Of a DNA stretch of 64,000 nt, positions 38,708 to 47,649 are shown in pieces (the stretch's first letter is position 1; every line of letters begins with the position of its first letter). The stretch comes from Rhodospirillales bacterium (lineage in GTDB: Bacteria > Pseudomonadota > Alphaproteobacteria > Rhodospirillales > Defluviicoccaceae). The notes beneath the pieces are model-generated. The model saw only the letters and a list, made by a program, of their open reading frames with translations. It made no database searches and was not told where the DNA came from. Where the stretch lies: the NCBI GenBank assembly GCA_016712375.1, contig JADJRE010000018.1, positions 1 through 64,000 of the forward strand. Direction: 5' to 3'. The position numbers and the translations under genes were made by a program.

Positions 38708-38725
38708 TGTCATGTTAACCTGACA
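38708..38725. promoter_or_regulatory. PpsR/CrtJ operator upstream of bchC (perfect)
   Basis: TGTCATGTTAACCTGACA matches TGT-N12-ACA exactly and is nearly palindromic. It is about 50 bases before the bchC ATG, in the gap after crtF. Confidence 0.8.
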
Positions 38726-38733
38726 GAAAGCAG

Positions 38734-38751
38734 TGTCAAGTTTTACTTACG
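38734..38751. promoter_or_regulatory. Second, imperfect PpsR operator upstream of bchC
   Basis: TGTCAAGTTTTACTTACG has one mismatch (ACG for ACA). It overlaps the crtF stop codon and is spaced eight bases from the perfect site, the tandem arrangement known for cooperative CrtJ binding. Confidence 0.55.
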
Positions 38752-39924
38752 GTGCCCGCAGCCCTCAGCGAGCAGCAGCCGGGTTAGAAGCGGTCGCCGC
38801 GTGTTCACCAGACGAATCCGTCCGAAGCCGGCCTGCCGTAGCAACTGACGGAGTTCGTCCGCGGTGCTTGGCCGTCCCCGGCCCATCGCGAGCAGATAGA
38901 AGCCGAAGTAGGCATCGCCCACCGGCTCGGCGCCGGCAGTGCCGGCCATCGGTTCCGCCAGCAGCAACCGTCCGGTATCCCCCAGGACCCGCCGGACGCC
39001 GCGAAGAAGCTGCAGCGCCGCGTCATCGCTATGGTCGTGAACAACCCGCACCAGAGAGACGACATCCGCGCCCTGCGGCAGCGGGTCGGAGTGGAAATCG
39101 CCGGCGATGGCCACGGCTCGGTCGCCGAGCCCGTTCGCAACGAATCGAGCCTGTGCCCGCTCGACGACGGCGGGCAAGTCGAACACCGTCACCCGCAGCG
39201 CGGGGGCTCGCCCGGCGGCGGCGGCGGCAAAAGCTCCTTCCCCACCACCAACGTCCAGCAGGCTCCGGTAACGGTGCAGCGGGTGCGCATCGAGGATGTC
39301 ATCGGCGATGAGCGGCAGCGAAGCCCCCATCAGCATGCTGTAGGCCGACACCTGCTCCGCTGCCAGCTCCTGTGGTCGGCCGACGCCAGCGTAGGCCCAG
39401 AACCCAGCCAGTTCCGTCTGCGGGCGCGGCGCACGCAACAGCGCCACCGGATCACGTAAATCCGCATACAGCAGCCCATGGTGTTCGACCATGGCGGCGA
39501 TCGCCGGGTTGCCAAGCAGTGCTGCGCCCAGTGGGCCGAGGCCGAAGCGCTGATGGCTGCGCCGCTCCACCAGCCGCAGTGAGGCTGCGGCCGCAAGCAG
39601 CCGGACGGTGGCGTCAGTGGACAGCGACAGGCGATGCGCCAGCTGCGTCGTCGTCTGTGGCGATTCGCTCAGGATGGAGAACAGGTCCAGCCGCACGCAG
39701 GCCAGCAGCACCTGAGAATAAACAAAGCCGGCGCAGAGGTCGAAGAGGGCGCGGGCTCGGCGTTGCGCCACCGGTCGAGTCACTGGGAATGCGGCCGCCC
39801 AGCGCTGGAACCGTGCGCTCGTCAAGAGGCGATCGCGGAGCTTAAGGCAGCGGTCGAGCCAGGAGGCGTTCACCTGCGGCGGCGACGGGCCGGTTGCGGC
39901 CGGGACCCATGCGCGGTCGGGCAA
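38743..39924 (-). CDS. crtF: Demethylspheroidene/hydroxycarotenoid O-methyltransferase
   Basis: SAM-dependent methyltransferase adding the 1-methoxy group of spirilloxanthin-type carotenoids. 393 aa, intact. It has an N-terminal dimerisation domain (DLCAGFVYSQVLLACVRLDLF), the SAM motif LLDVGGGEGAFAAAAAG near residue 237, and DVVSLVRVVHDHSD. It ends before bchC with overlapping operator sequence, and starts two bases after the crtE stop. Confidence 0.93.
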   Translation of the reverse strand: MPDRAWVPAATGPSPPQVNASWLDRCLKLRDRLLTSARFQRWAAAFPVTRPVAQRRARALFDLCAGFVYSQVLLACVRLDLFSILSESPQTTTQLAHRLSLSTDATVRLLAAAASLRLVERRSHQRFGLGPLGAALLGNPAIAAMVEHHGLLYADLRDPVALLRAPRPQTELAGFWAYAGVGRPQELAAEQVSAYSMLMGASLPLIADDILDAHPLHRYRSLLDVGGGEGAFAAAAAGRAPALRVTVFDLPAVVERAQARFVANGLGDRAVAIAGDFHSDPLPQGADVVSLVRVVHDHSDDAALQLLRGVRRVLGDTGRLLLAEPMAGTAGAEPVGDAYFGFYLLAMGRGRPSTADELRQLLRQAGFGRIRLVNTRRPLLTRLLLAEGCGHRK

Positions 39925-39925
39925 C

Positions 39926-40794
39926 TCAGGCGGCCCGCCGCGACAACTCCTCTGGCAGAAACCGCTTGGTCTCGGCGAGGATCAGCTCCTGCAGCGGGGC
40001 CGCACCCGGGCAGCTCGGGATCGAGCCGACGGCATCCGCCACCAACCGGCGCAGCCGCGCGATAGCGCCGTCAAGCCCCAATGCCAGGACTGCGTTCGGC
40101 CGGCCGAGCTCCTGATCGCGGCCTACCGGCTTGCCAAGATCGGCCGGCCGGCCGGCGACATCGCGAATGTCATCGGCGACTTGGTAGGCTTCGCCAAGCC
40201 GTTCGCCCAACCGGTGCCACGGGACGTGGTCGGCCCCGGCTGCTGCCGCGCCCATGGCGGTGGCCGCCACGAACAGTGCGCCTGTCTTCGCGCGCTGATA
40301 ACGGGCAAGGTCCAGCTGCGGCTCGCATTCCCAGGCCTGGCCGGCAACAATACCCGCCGGCGCCCCAACAGCACTGCCGATGCTCAGCAGCAGTGGGATC
40401 ATCCGCGCCGGTCTACCCGCAGCCGCGCGGGTCAACGTCTCAAAGGCCAGCACGATGAGTCCGTCGCCGACCAGGACCGCAAGCGGTTCACCGAACGCCC
40501 GGTGCACGGACGGCTTGCCCCGGCGCGTGGAAGCGTCATCGAAACAGGGAAGATCGTCGTGCACCAGCGAGGCGCAATGCAGCAGCTCGATGGCAGCCGC
40601 GGCGGCATCGCTATGTGCGGCTCGTCGTCGCCACACGCGGTGGCCACGGCGAGACACAGCCGCGGGCGCATCCGCCCACCGCCCGGAAACACGGCGTAAC
40701 GCAGGGCCGCCGCCAGGCTCGCCGGGCACTGTGCAGTCGTAACCTGCCGCACCGCAGCATCCATAGCCTGCTCTACACGCACCGCCGCGTCCAT
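39926..40794 (-). CDS. crtE: Geranylgeranyl diphosphate synthase, frameshifted
   Basis: Polyprenyl synthase supplying geranylgeranyl diphosphate for carotenoids and the bacteriochlorophyll tail. The start MDAAVRVEQ at 40794 has a full GGAGGTGAC ribosome site. The first part holds ALRYAVFPGGGRMRPRLCLA. Near 40610 the frame changes, then IELLHCASLVHDDLPCFDDA (first Asp-rich motif DDxxD-like) and YQVADDIRDVAG (second motif) follow in the other frame. The repaired length of about 289 aa is normal. It is divergent from crtD across two PpsR sites. Confidence 0.92.
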
Positions 40795-40815
40795 GGTCAC
40801 CTCCTGACCGAGCTG

Positions 40816-40833
40816 TGTCATTCTGACTTGTCA
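40816..40833. promoter_or_regulatory. Imperfect PpsR operator, crtE side
   Basis: TGTCATTCTGACTTGTCA, one mismatch (TCA for ACA), eight bases from the perfect site at 40842. Confidence 0.5.
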
Positions 40834-40841
40834 TAAAAGCA

Positions 40842-40859
40842 TGTCAAGTTTATTAGACA
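40842..40859. promoter_or_regulatory. PpsR/CrtJ operator between crtE and crtD (perfect)
   Basis: TGTCAAGTTTATTAGACA matches TGT-N12-ACA exactly. It lies 48 bases before crtE and 33 before crtD. The crtD ORF can formally start inside it (ATG 40841), but the downstream ATG fits better. Confidence 0.8.
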
Positions 40860-40891
40860 GATTGGTCTTGCGGCAGGAGGGCGTCGCGCCG

Positions 40892-42430
40892 ATGCGCACC
40901 CAGCGGGTGGTTGTGATCGGAGCCGGTATCGGGGGTCTGGTGGCGGCGCTTGAACTCGCCAGTTTGGGGCTTGCGGTCACTGTCGTCGAGCGGGCGGCAA
41001 CACCGGGTGGCAAGCTGCGTCAGGTCAATGTGGATGGCCAGCAGCTGGACGCCGGCCCTACCGTGTTCACCATGCGCTGGGTGTTCGACGAAATCCTCGC
41101 CGGCGTCAACGCGTCGCTGGCCGACTATCTTGACCTGCAACCCGTGGATGTTCTGGCGCGCCACGCCTGGAGCGTCCGCGAGCGGCTCGACCTGTTCGCT
41201 GATACCGCGCGTGCTGCCGATGCTATCGGCGCGCTGGCCGGGCCGGCCGAGGCGAAGCGCTACCGGTCGTTCTGCGCGCAAGCCCGCCGCATCTACCAGA
41301 CCCTGGAGCGCCCGTTCATCTGCGCCGCCCGCCCCGGCCTTCCCGGCCTCGTCCGCAACGTCGGCATCAGGAACCTGGATGACCTCTGGCATATCCAGCC
41401 TTTCGCCACGATGTGGCAGGCGTTGAGCGCGCACTTTCACGACCCACGTCTGCGGCAGCTTTTCGGTCGTTACGCAACTTATTGCGGGTCGTCCCCCTAT
41501 GCCGCGCCGGCTACCCTGATGCTTATCGCGCACGTGGAGCAGCAGGGCGTCTGGCTGGTGAGGGGAGGGATGTACCGCATCGCCCAGGTCTTGACGGAGC
41601 TGGCGGCGGCGCGCGGGGCGCAGTTCCGCTACGCCGAGGAAGCTTCCGGGGTGCTCGTCGCCCATGGCCGGGCGGCGGGCGTCCTGCTTGCCACAGGAGA
41701 GCGGCTGGATGCCGACGCGGTCGTGGTCAACGCCGACACCGCCGCCATCGCCAGCGGGCGTCTGGGTTCCGCCATCGCCAGCGCCGTTCGACCGACGCCA
41801 CGGGCAAGGCGGTCGCTGTCTGCAATAACGTGGGCGCTGGTCGCCCGCACGCACGGCTTTCCGCTGGTTCGACACTGCGTTTTCTTCTCGCAGAATTACG
41901 CGGCCGAATTCGACGACCTGTTCAAGCACCGCCGTCTGCCGCGACAGCCCACCGTCTATGTCTGCGCACAGGACCGGACCGACACGGAAGCAGCGACGGG
42001 CGGTCCGGAGCGAATGTTGTGTCTGGTCAACGCGCCGGCCGGCGGTGATGCCCCGGCTACGGATCGTGCGGAGATTGAGCGATGCGAGAGAAGCGCCTTC
42101 GAACTGCTCGAACGTTGCGGGCTGCACGTGCAGCGGCGACCGGAAGCGACAGTGATCACCACACCTCGGGATTTCGAGCGCCTGTTCCCGGCGACCGGTG
42201 GGGCGCTCTACGGCCCGGCGACGCACGGCTGGCGGGCGACTTTTCGGCGGCCGGGACCACGCTGCCATATTCCCGGGTTATATCTGGCGGGGGGCAGCAC
42301 GCATCCGGGACCGGGGGTGCCGATGGCGGCGCTGTCGGGCCGGCAGGCGGCGGCGAGCTTGCTGGCCGACTTGGCTTCGACCAGCCGGTCGGCAATGGTG
42401 GCTATGCCTGGTGGTACATCGACGCGCTAA
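40892..42430 (+). CDS. crtD: Carotenoid 3,4-desaturase (methoxyneurosporene dehydrogenase)
   Basis: FAD-dependent CrtI-family desaturase. The ATG at 40892, 12 bases after AGGAGG, puts the dinucleotide motif VVVIGAGIGGLVAALELA at the very N-terminus as in the family. The longer ORF from 40841 would start in the PpsR operator. The C-terminal FAD signature IPGLYLAGGSTHPGPGVPMA is near residue 465, and the end AMPGG is typical. 512 aa, intact. It overlaps crtC. Confidence 0.93.
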   Translation: MRTQRVVVIGAGIGGLVAALELASLGLAVTVVERAATPGGKLRQVNVDGQQLDAGPTVFTMRWVFDEILAGVNASLADYLDLQPVDVLARHAWSVRERLDLFADTARAADAIGALAGPAEAKRYRSFCAQARRIYQTLERPFICAARPGLPGLVRNVGIRNLDDLWHIQPFATMWQALSAHFHDPRLRQLFGRYATYCGSSPYAAPATLMLIAHVEQQGVWLVRGGMYRIAQVLTELAAARGAQFRYAEEASGVLVAHGRAAGVLLATGERLDADAVVVNADTAAIASGRLGSAIASAVRPTPRARRSLSAITWALVARTHGFPLVRHCVFFSQNYAAEFDDLFKHRRLPRQPTVYVCAQDRTDTEAATGGPERMLCLVNAPAGGDAPATDRAEIERCERSAFELLERCGLHVQRRPEATVITTPRDFERLFPATGGALYGPATHGWRATFRRPGPRCHIPGLYLAGGSTHPGPGVPMAALSGRQAAASLLADLASTSRSAMVAMPGGTSTR

Positions 42431-43305
42431 GCGACGACGGGCGTCTCGGCCTGACCATCATCGCCTTCATTGGTAGTGTGTTTTCGCCCTACTACGCCTG
42501 GGCGCGCCGCCGAGGCGCAGCCGACCCGCTGAATCACTGCGCCCTGAATGTCGCGCTCTACGGCGATGGCCGCAGCCGCTGGGCGATGACCGAGCGCCGG
42601 CGAGCCTCGGTGCAGCGTTCGGCCGACATGCTGGTGATCGGGTCAAGCGCGTTGACCTGGGACGGCACTGCCGTGGTGATTCACATCGATGAACGTTCGG
42701 TCCCGGTTCCGTCGAGCCTGCGCGGCGTGGTGCGGCTGTATCCGATCACGATGTTCGAGGACGACTTCGAGCTCGACCCCAGCGGCCACCACCGCTGGCG
42801 GCCGATGATGCCAAATGCCCGGGTGGAGGTTGACCTGGAGCGGCCGGCGTGGCGGTGGCGGGGATCCGGATACCTCGACAGCAATCGCGGGACCTCGCCA
42901 TTGGAGGATGCCTTTGCGTGCTGGACGTGGTGTCGCGCCTCCGTCCGTTCCGGTGCGGTGATCCTGTACGATGTGGAGCGGCGCGACGGCACCAGCCTGA
43001 CCCTCGGGCTGCGCGCGGCCGGCGATGGTGGCCTCATCCCGATGGAGCCACCGCGCTTGGTGCACCTGCCGCCCAGCCGCTGGCACATCCGACGGCCGGT
43101 GCGAGCAACAGGGGCGGACAGCAGGCCTGCGCCCACCGTTGTGCGCACCCTGGAGGACACACCCTTTTATGCCCGTTCGCTGCTCAACCTGGCGGTTCTT
43201 GACGAGCCGGCGCTGGCGGTGCACGAGAGCCTGTCGCTCGACCGCTTCCGCCAGCGCTGGGTGCAGGCGATGCTGCCGTTTCGTATGCCGCGCGCTTTGC
43301 GGTGA
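42361..43305 (+). CDS. crtC: Carotenoid 1,2-hydratase (hydroxyneurosporene synthase), start unclear
   Basis: Adds water to the terminal double bond of neurosporene or lycopene ends before CrtD and CrtF act. The clear family sequence begins at GFDQPVGNGGYAWWYIDALS and DDGRLGLTIIAFIGSVFSPYY, and continues to the stop at 43305. No ATG, GTG or TTG is in frame just before it; the nearest ATG is far upstream inside crtD (42082). An indel in the crtD overlap, or a non-standard start, must be assumed. About 310 aa from the first family residue. Confidence 0.88.
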   Translation, partial: AGRLGFDQPVGNGGYAWWYIDALSDDGRLGLTIIAFIGSVFSPYYAWARRRGAADPLNHCALNVALYGDGRSRWAMTERRRASVQRSADMLVIGSSALTWDGTAVVIHIDERSVPVPSSLRGVVRLYPITMFEDDFELDPSGHHRWRPMMPNARVEVDLERPAWRWRGSGYLDSNRGTSPLEDAFACWTWCRASVRSGAVILYDVERRDGTSLTLGLRAAGDGGLIPMEPPRLVHLPPSRWHIRRPVRATGADSRPAPTVVRTLEDTPFYARSLLNLAVLDEPALAVHESLSLDRFRQRWVQAMLPFRMPRALR

Positions 43306-43320
43306 CCGGCTGCCTGCTTG

Positions 43321-43473
43321 CTAGAGTTGTCGGTCCGGCGAAGACTCCTTGCGTTCGCCGGCGCGGTTGCGCCGCCGCTCGCGCCAGAGCGACCAGAGCT
43401 CCCAGCCCGCGAAGCCCACTATCAGCCCCAGAACCAGAAGAACTTCCAGGAAGACGAGCCACCCGGTGTCCAT
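43321..43473 (-). CDS. Small single-helix membrane protein, 50 aa
   Basis: A 51-codon frame: MDTGWLVFLEVLLVLGLIVG, then FAGWELWSLWRERRRNRAGE and a polar tail. It has one hydrophobic helix (residues 5-24) followed by an amphipathic Trp/Arg stretch and a charged C-terminus. It is not recognised as a named family. It is on the psiE strand 38 bases after the likely psiE stop, and its end converges on crtC. The in-frame helix and positive-inside tail make it a likely real gene. Confidence 0.55.
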   Translation of the reverse strand: MDTGWLVFLEVLLVLGLIVGFAGWELWSLWRERRRNRAGERKESSPDRQL

Positions 43474-43511
43474 CAAGATGACTTCGTTGTTGGTGCACGG
43501 ATGACGCGCGG

Positions 43512-43972
43512 CTACCGCCCCTGGTGCAGGCCGACAGCTTCGGGATCATCCGCATCGCCCAGGCCAGTGCGACGATCGCCACCGCCAGCAGCGCCAGTTC
43601 CGAGAGCGCCGCTTGAAACGTCGGATCGTTGATGTTGAAGTGACGCGTGCTTTCGGCGGTGATGACGAGGATGCGGCGGATGGCGGCAATGATCGCGATG
43701 ATGAAGAATGGTTGCGCCTCCAGCCCACCATGTTCCGCGTGGGTGCGGATGGTGTGCACGATCTCGGTAAGCATCAGGATCAGCAGCGCCCGGTCGAGCA
43801 AAGTAAGCAATCCCGACAGGTAGTCGCCCTTCCACACCGCCTGTAGCGCTTCGGTGATCGCAACAAAGATCATCGCAATGGCACCCAACACCAGGATGCC
43901 TGCCGTCGCCTGGTAGATGTAGCGCTCGGCGCGGGCCATCCAGCTCGTGTGTACGGAATAGTCGACGCTCAT
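43512..43972 (-). CDS. PsiE-family membrane protein, probable frameshift near 3' end
   Basis: Four-helix protein of the phosphate-starvation-inducible PsiE family, function unknown. ATG 43972 gives MSVDYSVHTSWMARAERYIY, then helices including ALLILMLTEIVHTIRTH and FFIIAIIAAIRRILVITAES. The uninterrupted ORF continues to 43184 through 100 low-complexity residues that overlap the 50-aa gene and crtC, which is implausible. A one-base shift near 43550 gives DDPEAVGLHQGR and a stop at 43512. It sits alone between the crtC end and crtB, on the crtB strand. Confidence 0.7.
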
Positions 43973-44148
43973 TGCAGCCGGCCTTGCAGCTGAAGGTTGA
44001 CTAAGTCATGTGTACGGATCATGGCGCGACGCCGAGGATGAGCAGGAGAGCAGCCATTTTCTTGGGTCACGGAAAGCAGTCCTCCTTGGCGATGGTTGGA
44101 TCCGGGTAGCCAAGGGCGCATCTCAACCGGTCGCGCCGCTCAAGCGCT

Positions 44149-45180
44149 TCAAAACAGCTCGAGAACCCGCACCATCCGTTCGCTCAGGTTCCACCAGGCA
44201 ACTGCCGTCGCGCCGCTGCTGGCGAGCCTGATCGTTGGCAGCGCTGGCGCGGCTGCCGCCTCGATGAGGAACTGCGCGGCGCCCGCTACCGGCGCTGGCA
44301 GAGGCGACTGCGGTGGCAGCGTCCTTCCCAGCGCCTGCGCCAGCAGCAACCACTTCCGCCATGCTGGCACGAACGCCCGGCGCGACAGCGCGTCCTGACC
44401 GAGACGCTCCACCTCGCGTCCGATCTCGGCGTAGAGCAGGCGAGCGGCGTAGATCCCCGGCCGGCAGTCCAATGGCAGCTTGGCAATGCCGGCATCAGCC
44501 CGACGATACAGGCCGTCTGCCACGCGCAACAGCCGGTGGATGACGGAGACGAGGGCGTCACTGGCGACAGGGGCCAGGAGCCAGCGGTCGGGTTCGATCC
44601 CGGCCTCCTGCAGCCAGCGGAGCGGCAGGTAGATCTGGCCGGCGCGGGCGTCTTCGCCAACGTCGCGGGCGATGGTGGAGAACTGCATCGCCGCTCCCAG
44701 GTCGCAGGCGCACGCTATGACCGCCGGATCGCGCGTGCCCATCAGCCTGGCCATCATTGCGCCTACGGAACCTGCGACCCGCGCGGCGTAGGCATGCAGG
44801 TCCGCGAGGTCGTCATATCGACGCTTGGCGGCATCCCATTCCAGGCCCTCCAGCAGCGCCTCTGGTAGCACCCGGGGGATGCCGAACTGGTCGATGACCG
44901 TAGCGAGCGCGCGGTCGAGGGGCTGTGCGAGCGGCCGGCCCGCGTAGGCCAGATCAAGCCGCTCGCGCAGGTGCTGCAGCGCCGGTCGCCGGCCCCCGTG
45001 CACGTCGATCTGGTCGTCGGCGATCCGGCAGAAGGCATAGAGCGCAGCGGCTGGCTCGCCGACCCGTCGCGGCAGGAATCTTGAGGCGGCGAGAAACGTG
45101 CGCGATCCGCTGGCGAGGATGGCGCGGCAGACCGCCAGGTCGGCCGCCGGGTTGTGCCTCTCAACAAAACGCTGCGGCAT
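44149..45180 (-). CDS. crtB: Phytoene synthase
   Basis: Squalene/phytoene synthase family enzyme condensing two geranylgeranyl diphosphates. Start MPQRFVERHNPAADLAVCR at 45180, overlapping the crtI end by 20 bases. Motifs: ALYAFCRIADDQIDVH (first Asp-rich site) and QFSTIARDVGEDARAGQIYLP (second site, near residue 180). 343 aa, intact. It is transcribed from the crtI promoter. Confidence 0.95.
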   Translation of the reverse strand: MPQRFVERHNPAADLAVCRAILASGSRTFLAASRFLPRRVGEPAAALYAFCRIADDQIDVHGGRRPALQHLRERLDLAYAGRPLAQPLDRALATVIDQFGIPRVLPEALLEGLEWDAAKRRYDDLADLHAYAARVAGSVGAMMARLMGTRDPAVIACACDLGAAMQFSTIARDVGEDARAGQIYLPLRWLQEAGIEPDRWLLAPVASDALVSVIHRLLRVADGLYRRADAGIAKLPLDCRPGIYAARLLYAEIGREVERLGQDALSRRAFVPAWRKWLLLAQALGRTLPPQSPLPAPVAGAAQFLIEAAAAPALPTIRLASSGATAVAWWNLSERMVRVLELF

Positions 45181-46666
45181 CGGGCACCACCGTGTCGAGG
45201 ATGCGAGCGGAGGACAGGACGCCGGGAAGCCCAGCGCCGGGATGCGTTCCATGGCCCACCAGATACAAGCGCTTGACGTCCTCGCTGCGGTTGTGGGGGC
45301 GGAACCACGCGCTTTGTGAGAGGATCGGCTCAAGCCCAAAGCCGGCACCACGAAAAGACAGCAGCCGATCCTGAAAGTCCTGCGGGGTGGCGATCCGGGA
45401 GGTCACGATCTCCGCCTCCAGCCCTGGCAGCAGCGTCTGGCTGAGGCGGTCGGCAATGGCCCGGCGGTACGGTTCGGCCCGCTCGCACCAGTCGATCTGT
45501 CCCCGCAGGTTGGGCACCGGGGAGAGGGCATAGAACGCATCGCACCCCGGCGGGGCCAGGGATGGGTCGGTGGCGGTCGGCCGGTGGAGGTAAAGGCTGA
45601 AGTCGGAGGCCAGCGTATGCTTCTCGAAGATGTCCTGCAGCAGCTCGCGGTAGCGAGGCCCCAGCACGATCGTGTGATGTGCAACGTCGCGATACTGCCG
45701 CCGGGTGCCGAAGTACCAGACAAACAAGCCATTGGAGTAGCGGGCCCGGTCGATCCTTCGGTCCGTCCAGCGTCGGCGCACCGACGGTGGCAGCAAATAC
45801 CTGTATGTCCAAGCGGAATCGGCATTGGAGACGACGATATTTGCGGGAATGCGTTCGCCCGTGACCAACTCCACGCCGGTCGCAGCGCCATCCGCGACGG
45901 TGATGCTGCGTACGTCTGCGCTGTAGCAAATAATGCCGCCGTTGCCCTCGATCAGCCGCACCAGGCCTTGAACCAGTTGACCGGTTCCACCCATGGCGAA
46001 TGTCACGCCCCAGCGGTGCTTGAGGTGGGTGATCAGCGCGTAGATGGAGGTAACGGTGAACGGGTTACCGCCGATGAGCAGTGGATGAAAACTGAAGGCG
46101 ATCCGCAGCCGTGGGTCCTTGAAGTACCGGCTCACCAAGCCGTAGACCGTGCGGTAGCTGGACAGGCGCACCATCTCCGGAACGATCCGCGCCATGTCCT
46201 TCCATGAATTGAACGGAACGTCGCCCAGTTCCTCGAAGCCCACCTTGAAGATCGACGCGCTCGCGCGCAGGAACCGCTCGTAGCCGGGCACGTCAGCGGG
46301 GGAGAGGCGCTTGATCTGCTTGCGCATCGCGTCGTCATCGCCCGAGTACTCAAAGATCTCGCCATCGTCGAACCGCATGCTGAAGAACGGCGAGATCGGT
46401 CGCAACTCCACGTCGTCGGCAAGACGGCGGCCGCACAGCTGCCAGAGCTCCTCCAACAAAAACGGCGCCGTGACGATCGTCGGGCCGGCGTCGAAAGTGA
46501 ATCCGTCCTGCCGGTGGACGCAAGCGCGGCCCCCCGGCGCATCGAGCCGTTCGAGTATCGTCACGCGATAACCGCGTGCTCCCAGGCGGACCGCCGCAGC
46601 CAGTCCGCCGAACCCGCTGCCGATGATCACTGCGTGCGGGCGACGATCCCATGTAGAAGTGTCCAT
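45161..46666 (-). CDS. crtI: Phytoene desaturase
   Basis: FAD-dependent desaturase making lycopene or neurosporene from phytoene. Start chosen at ATG 46666 (MDTSTWDRRPHAVIIGSG) rather than TTG 46684. FAD motif VIIGSGFGGLAAAVRL; C-terminal LYLVGHGTHPGAGLPGVLSS. 501 aa, intact. A perfect PpsR operator is 20 bases upstream, and another partial match overlaps the start. Confidence 0.95.
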   Translation of the reverse strand: MDTSTWDRRPHAVIIGSGFGGLAAAVRLGARGYRVTILERLDAPGGRACVHRQDGFTFDAGPTIVTAPFLLEELWQLCGRRLADDVELRPISPFFSMRFDDGEIFEYSGDDDAMRKQIKRLSPADVPGYERFLRASASIFKVGFEELGDVPFNSWKDMARIVPEMVRLSSYRTVYGLVSRYFKDPRLRIAFSFHPLLIGGNPFTVTSIYALITHLKHRWGVTFAMGGTGQLVQGLVRLIEGNGGIICYSADVRSITVADGAATGVELVTGERIPANIVVSNADSAWTYRYLLPPSVRRRWTDRRIDRARYSNGLFVWYFGTRRQYRDVAHHTIVLGPRYRELLQDIFEKHTLASDFSLYLHRPTATDPSLAPPGCDAFYALSPVPNLRGQIDWCERAEPYRRAIADRLSQTLLPGLEAEIVTSRIATPQDFQDRLLSFRGAGFGLEPILSQSAWFRPHNRSEDVKRLYLVGHGTHPGAGLPGVLSSARILDTVVPDAAAFC

Positions 46667-46677
46667 TCGTCTTGTCA
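46660..46677. promoter_or_regulatory. Imperfect PpsR operator over the crtI start
   Basis: TGTCCATTCGTCTTGTCA, one mismatch (TCA for ACA), overlapping the crtI start codon, eight bases from the perfect site. The same eight-base spacing separates the site pairs at bchC and crtE/crtD. Confidence 0.4.
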
Positions 46678-46685
46678 CCGGCAAG

Positions 46686-46703
46686 TGTCAAGAAACAGAG
46701 ACA
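46686..46703. promoter_or_regulatory. PpsR/CrtJ operator upstream of crtI (perfect)
   Basis: TGTCAAGAAACAGAGACA matches TGT-N12-ACA exactly, 20 bases before the crtI ATG. Confidence 0.75.
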
Positions 46704-46755
46704 CCTTAACAGGAATGTGCGCCCGGCGCCAGCGGCGAACTCACCACGCGGCGGC

Positions 46756-47649
46756 TCAGGCTGGCGGCAGAACGTTGACCCGCCGCGCCATTTGGAGGAT
46801 CAGGTCGGCGACCGCCGCGGGCTGTTCCTCGTGCGCGAGATGTCCAAGTTCCGGTAGCGAGACCAAGTCCGCGCTGGGCACAAGGTTCTGGATCTGGCGC
46901 GACGTCGCGGGTGGCACCGCCCGGTCGTTGGCGCCAACGACCAGCAGCAGCGGCGTGTTTAAGCGCGGCAAATCGCGCAGCAACGCTTTGAGGTCCCAGT
47001 TTGCCATCATGCCCAAGGCGCTGGCGACGTGGCGCGGGCTGCGAAACAGCCGCTGGTAGAGGTCGATGCCCTTATCATCCAGACGAGAACCGGTGTTGCG
47101 GATTAGGCGCTCGACCCGGGCCCGATCCCGGGCACTCCAGGAAAAAACTCTCGGCACCAACGGGTTGAGGAACAGGACGTTGGCCATCAGCGGAAACACC
47201 TGGCCCGCGAGCCCGTTGAACGGCTGCAGCGCGCCATTGAGGCTGACGAGACCGGACGGCACTACCTGGCCGTCGAGGCACATCCGAATAAGGATCGCGG
47301 CGCCGGCTGAATGGCCCACTGCCAGCGCCGGTTGGAGATCAAGCCGACGCAAGAGCTGGTCGAGAGAATGCGCCATCCGTGGGAGCGACAGGCGATCACT
47401 GCCGAAGTTGCCGGTGAACCCGTGGCCGGGAAGATCGGGCATGATCACCCGCAGGTGGCGCGCCAGGTATGGTGCGAGGGAGCGCCAGGAGTGTGTCGAT
47501 GCCCCGGTGCCATGGATGAGCAGCAGCGTCGGACCTTCGCCCAACTCCTGCACGTGCCAGTGCACGTTTGCCACCCGCATGAACCGGCTCGCCCGGCTGT
47601 TCGGCCAGTCCGCCCCATCGCGTTCCCACTGCAGCGTGCGGCCGGTCAT
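46756..47649 (-). CDS. bchO: Alpha/beta hydrolase BchO
   Basis: PGC-linked alpha/beta-fold hydrolase, thought to assist Mg chelation or pigment handling; its reaction is unknown. 297 aa, intact. Nucleophile elbow VGHSAGAAILI with Ser near residue 118, oxyanion region LLIHGTGAST, and catalytic His in LPELGHLAHEEQP. It overlaps the bchD stop by four bases (start at 47649). Confidence 0.93.
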   Translation of the reverse strand: MTGRTLQWERDGADWPNSRASRFMRVANVHWHVQELGEGPTLLLIHGTGASTHSWRSLAPYLARHLRVIMPDLPGHGFTGNFGSDRLSLPRMAHSLDQLLRRLDLQPALAVGHSAGAAILIRMCLDGQVVPSGLVSLNGALQPFNGLAGQVFPLMANVLFLNPLVPRVFSWSARDRARVERLIRNTGSRLDDKGIDLYQRLFRSPRHVASALGMMANWDLKALLRDLPRLNTPLLLVVGANDRAVPPATSRQIQNLVPSADLVSLPELGHLAHEEQPAAVADLILQMARRVNVLPPA

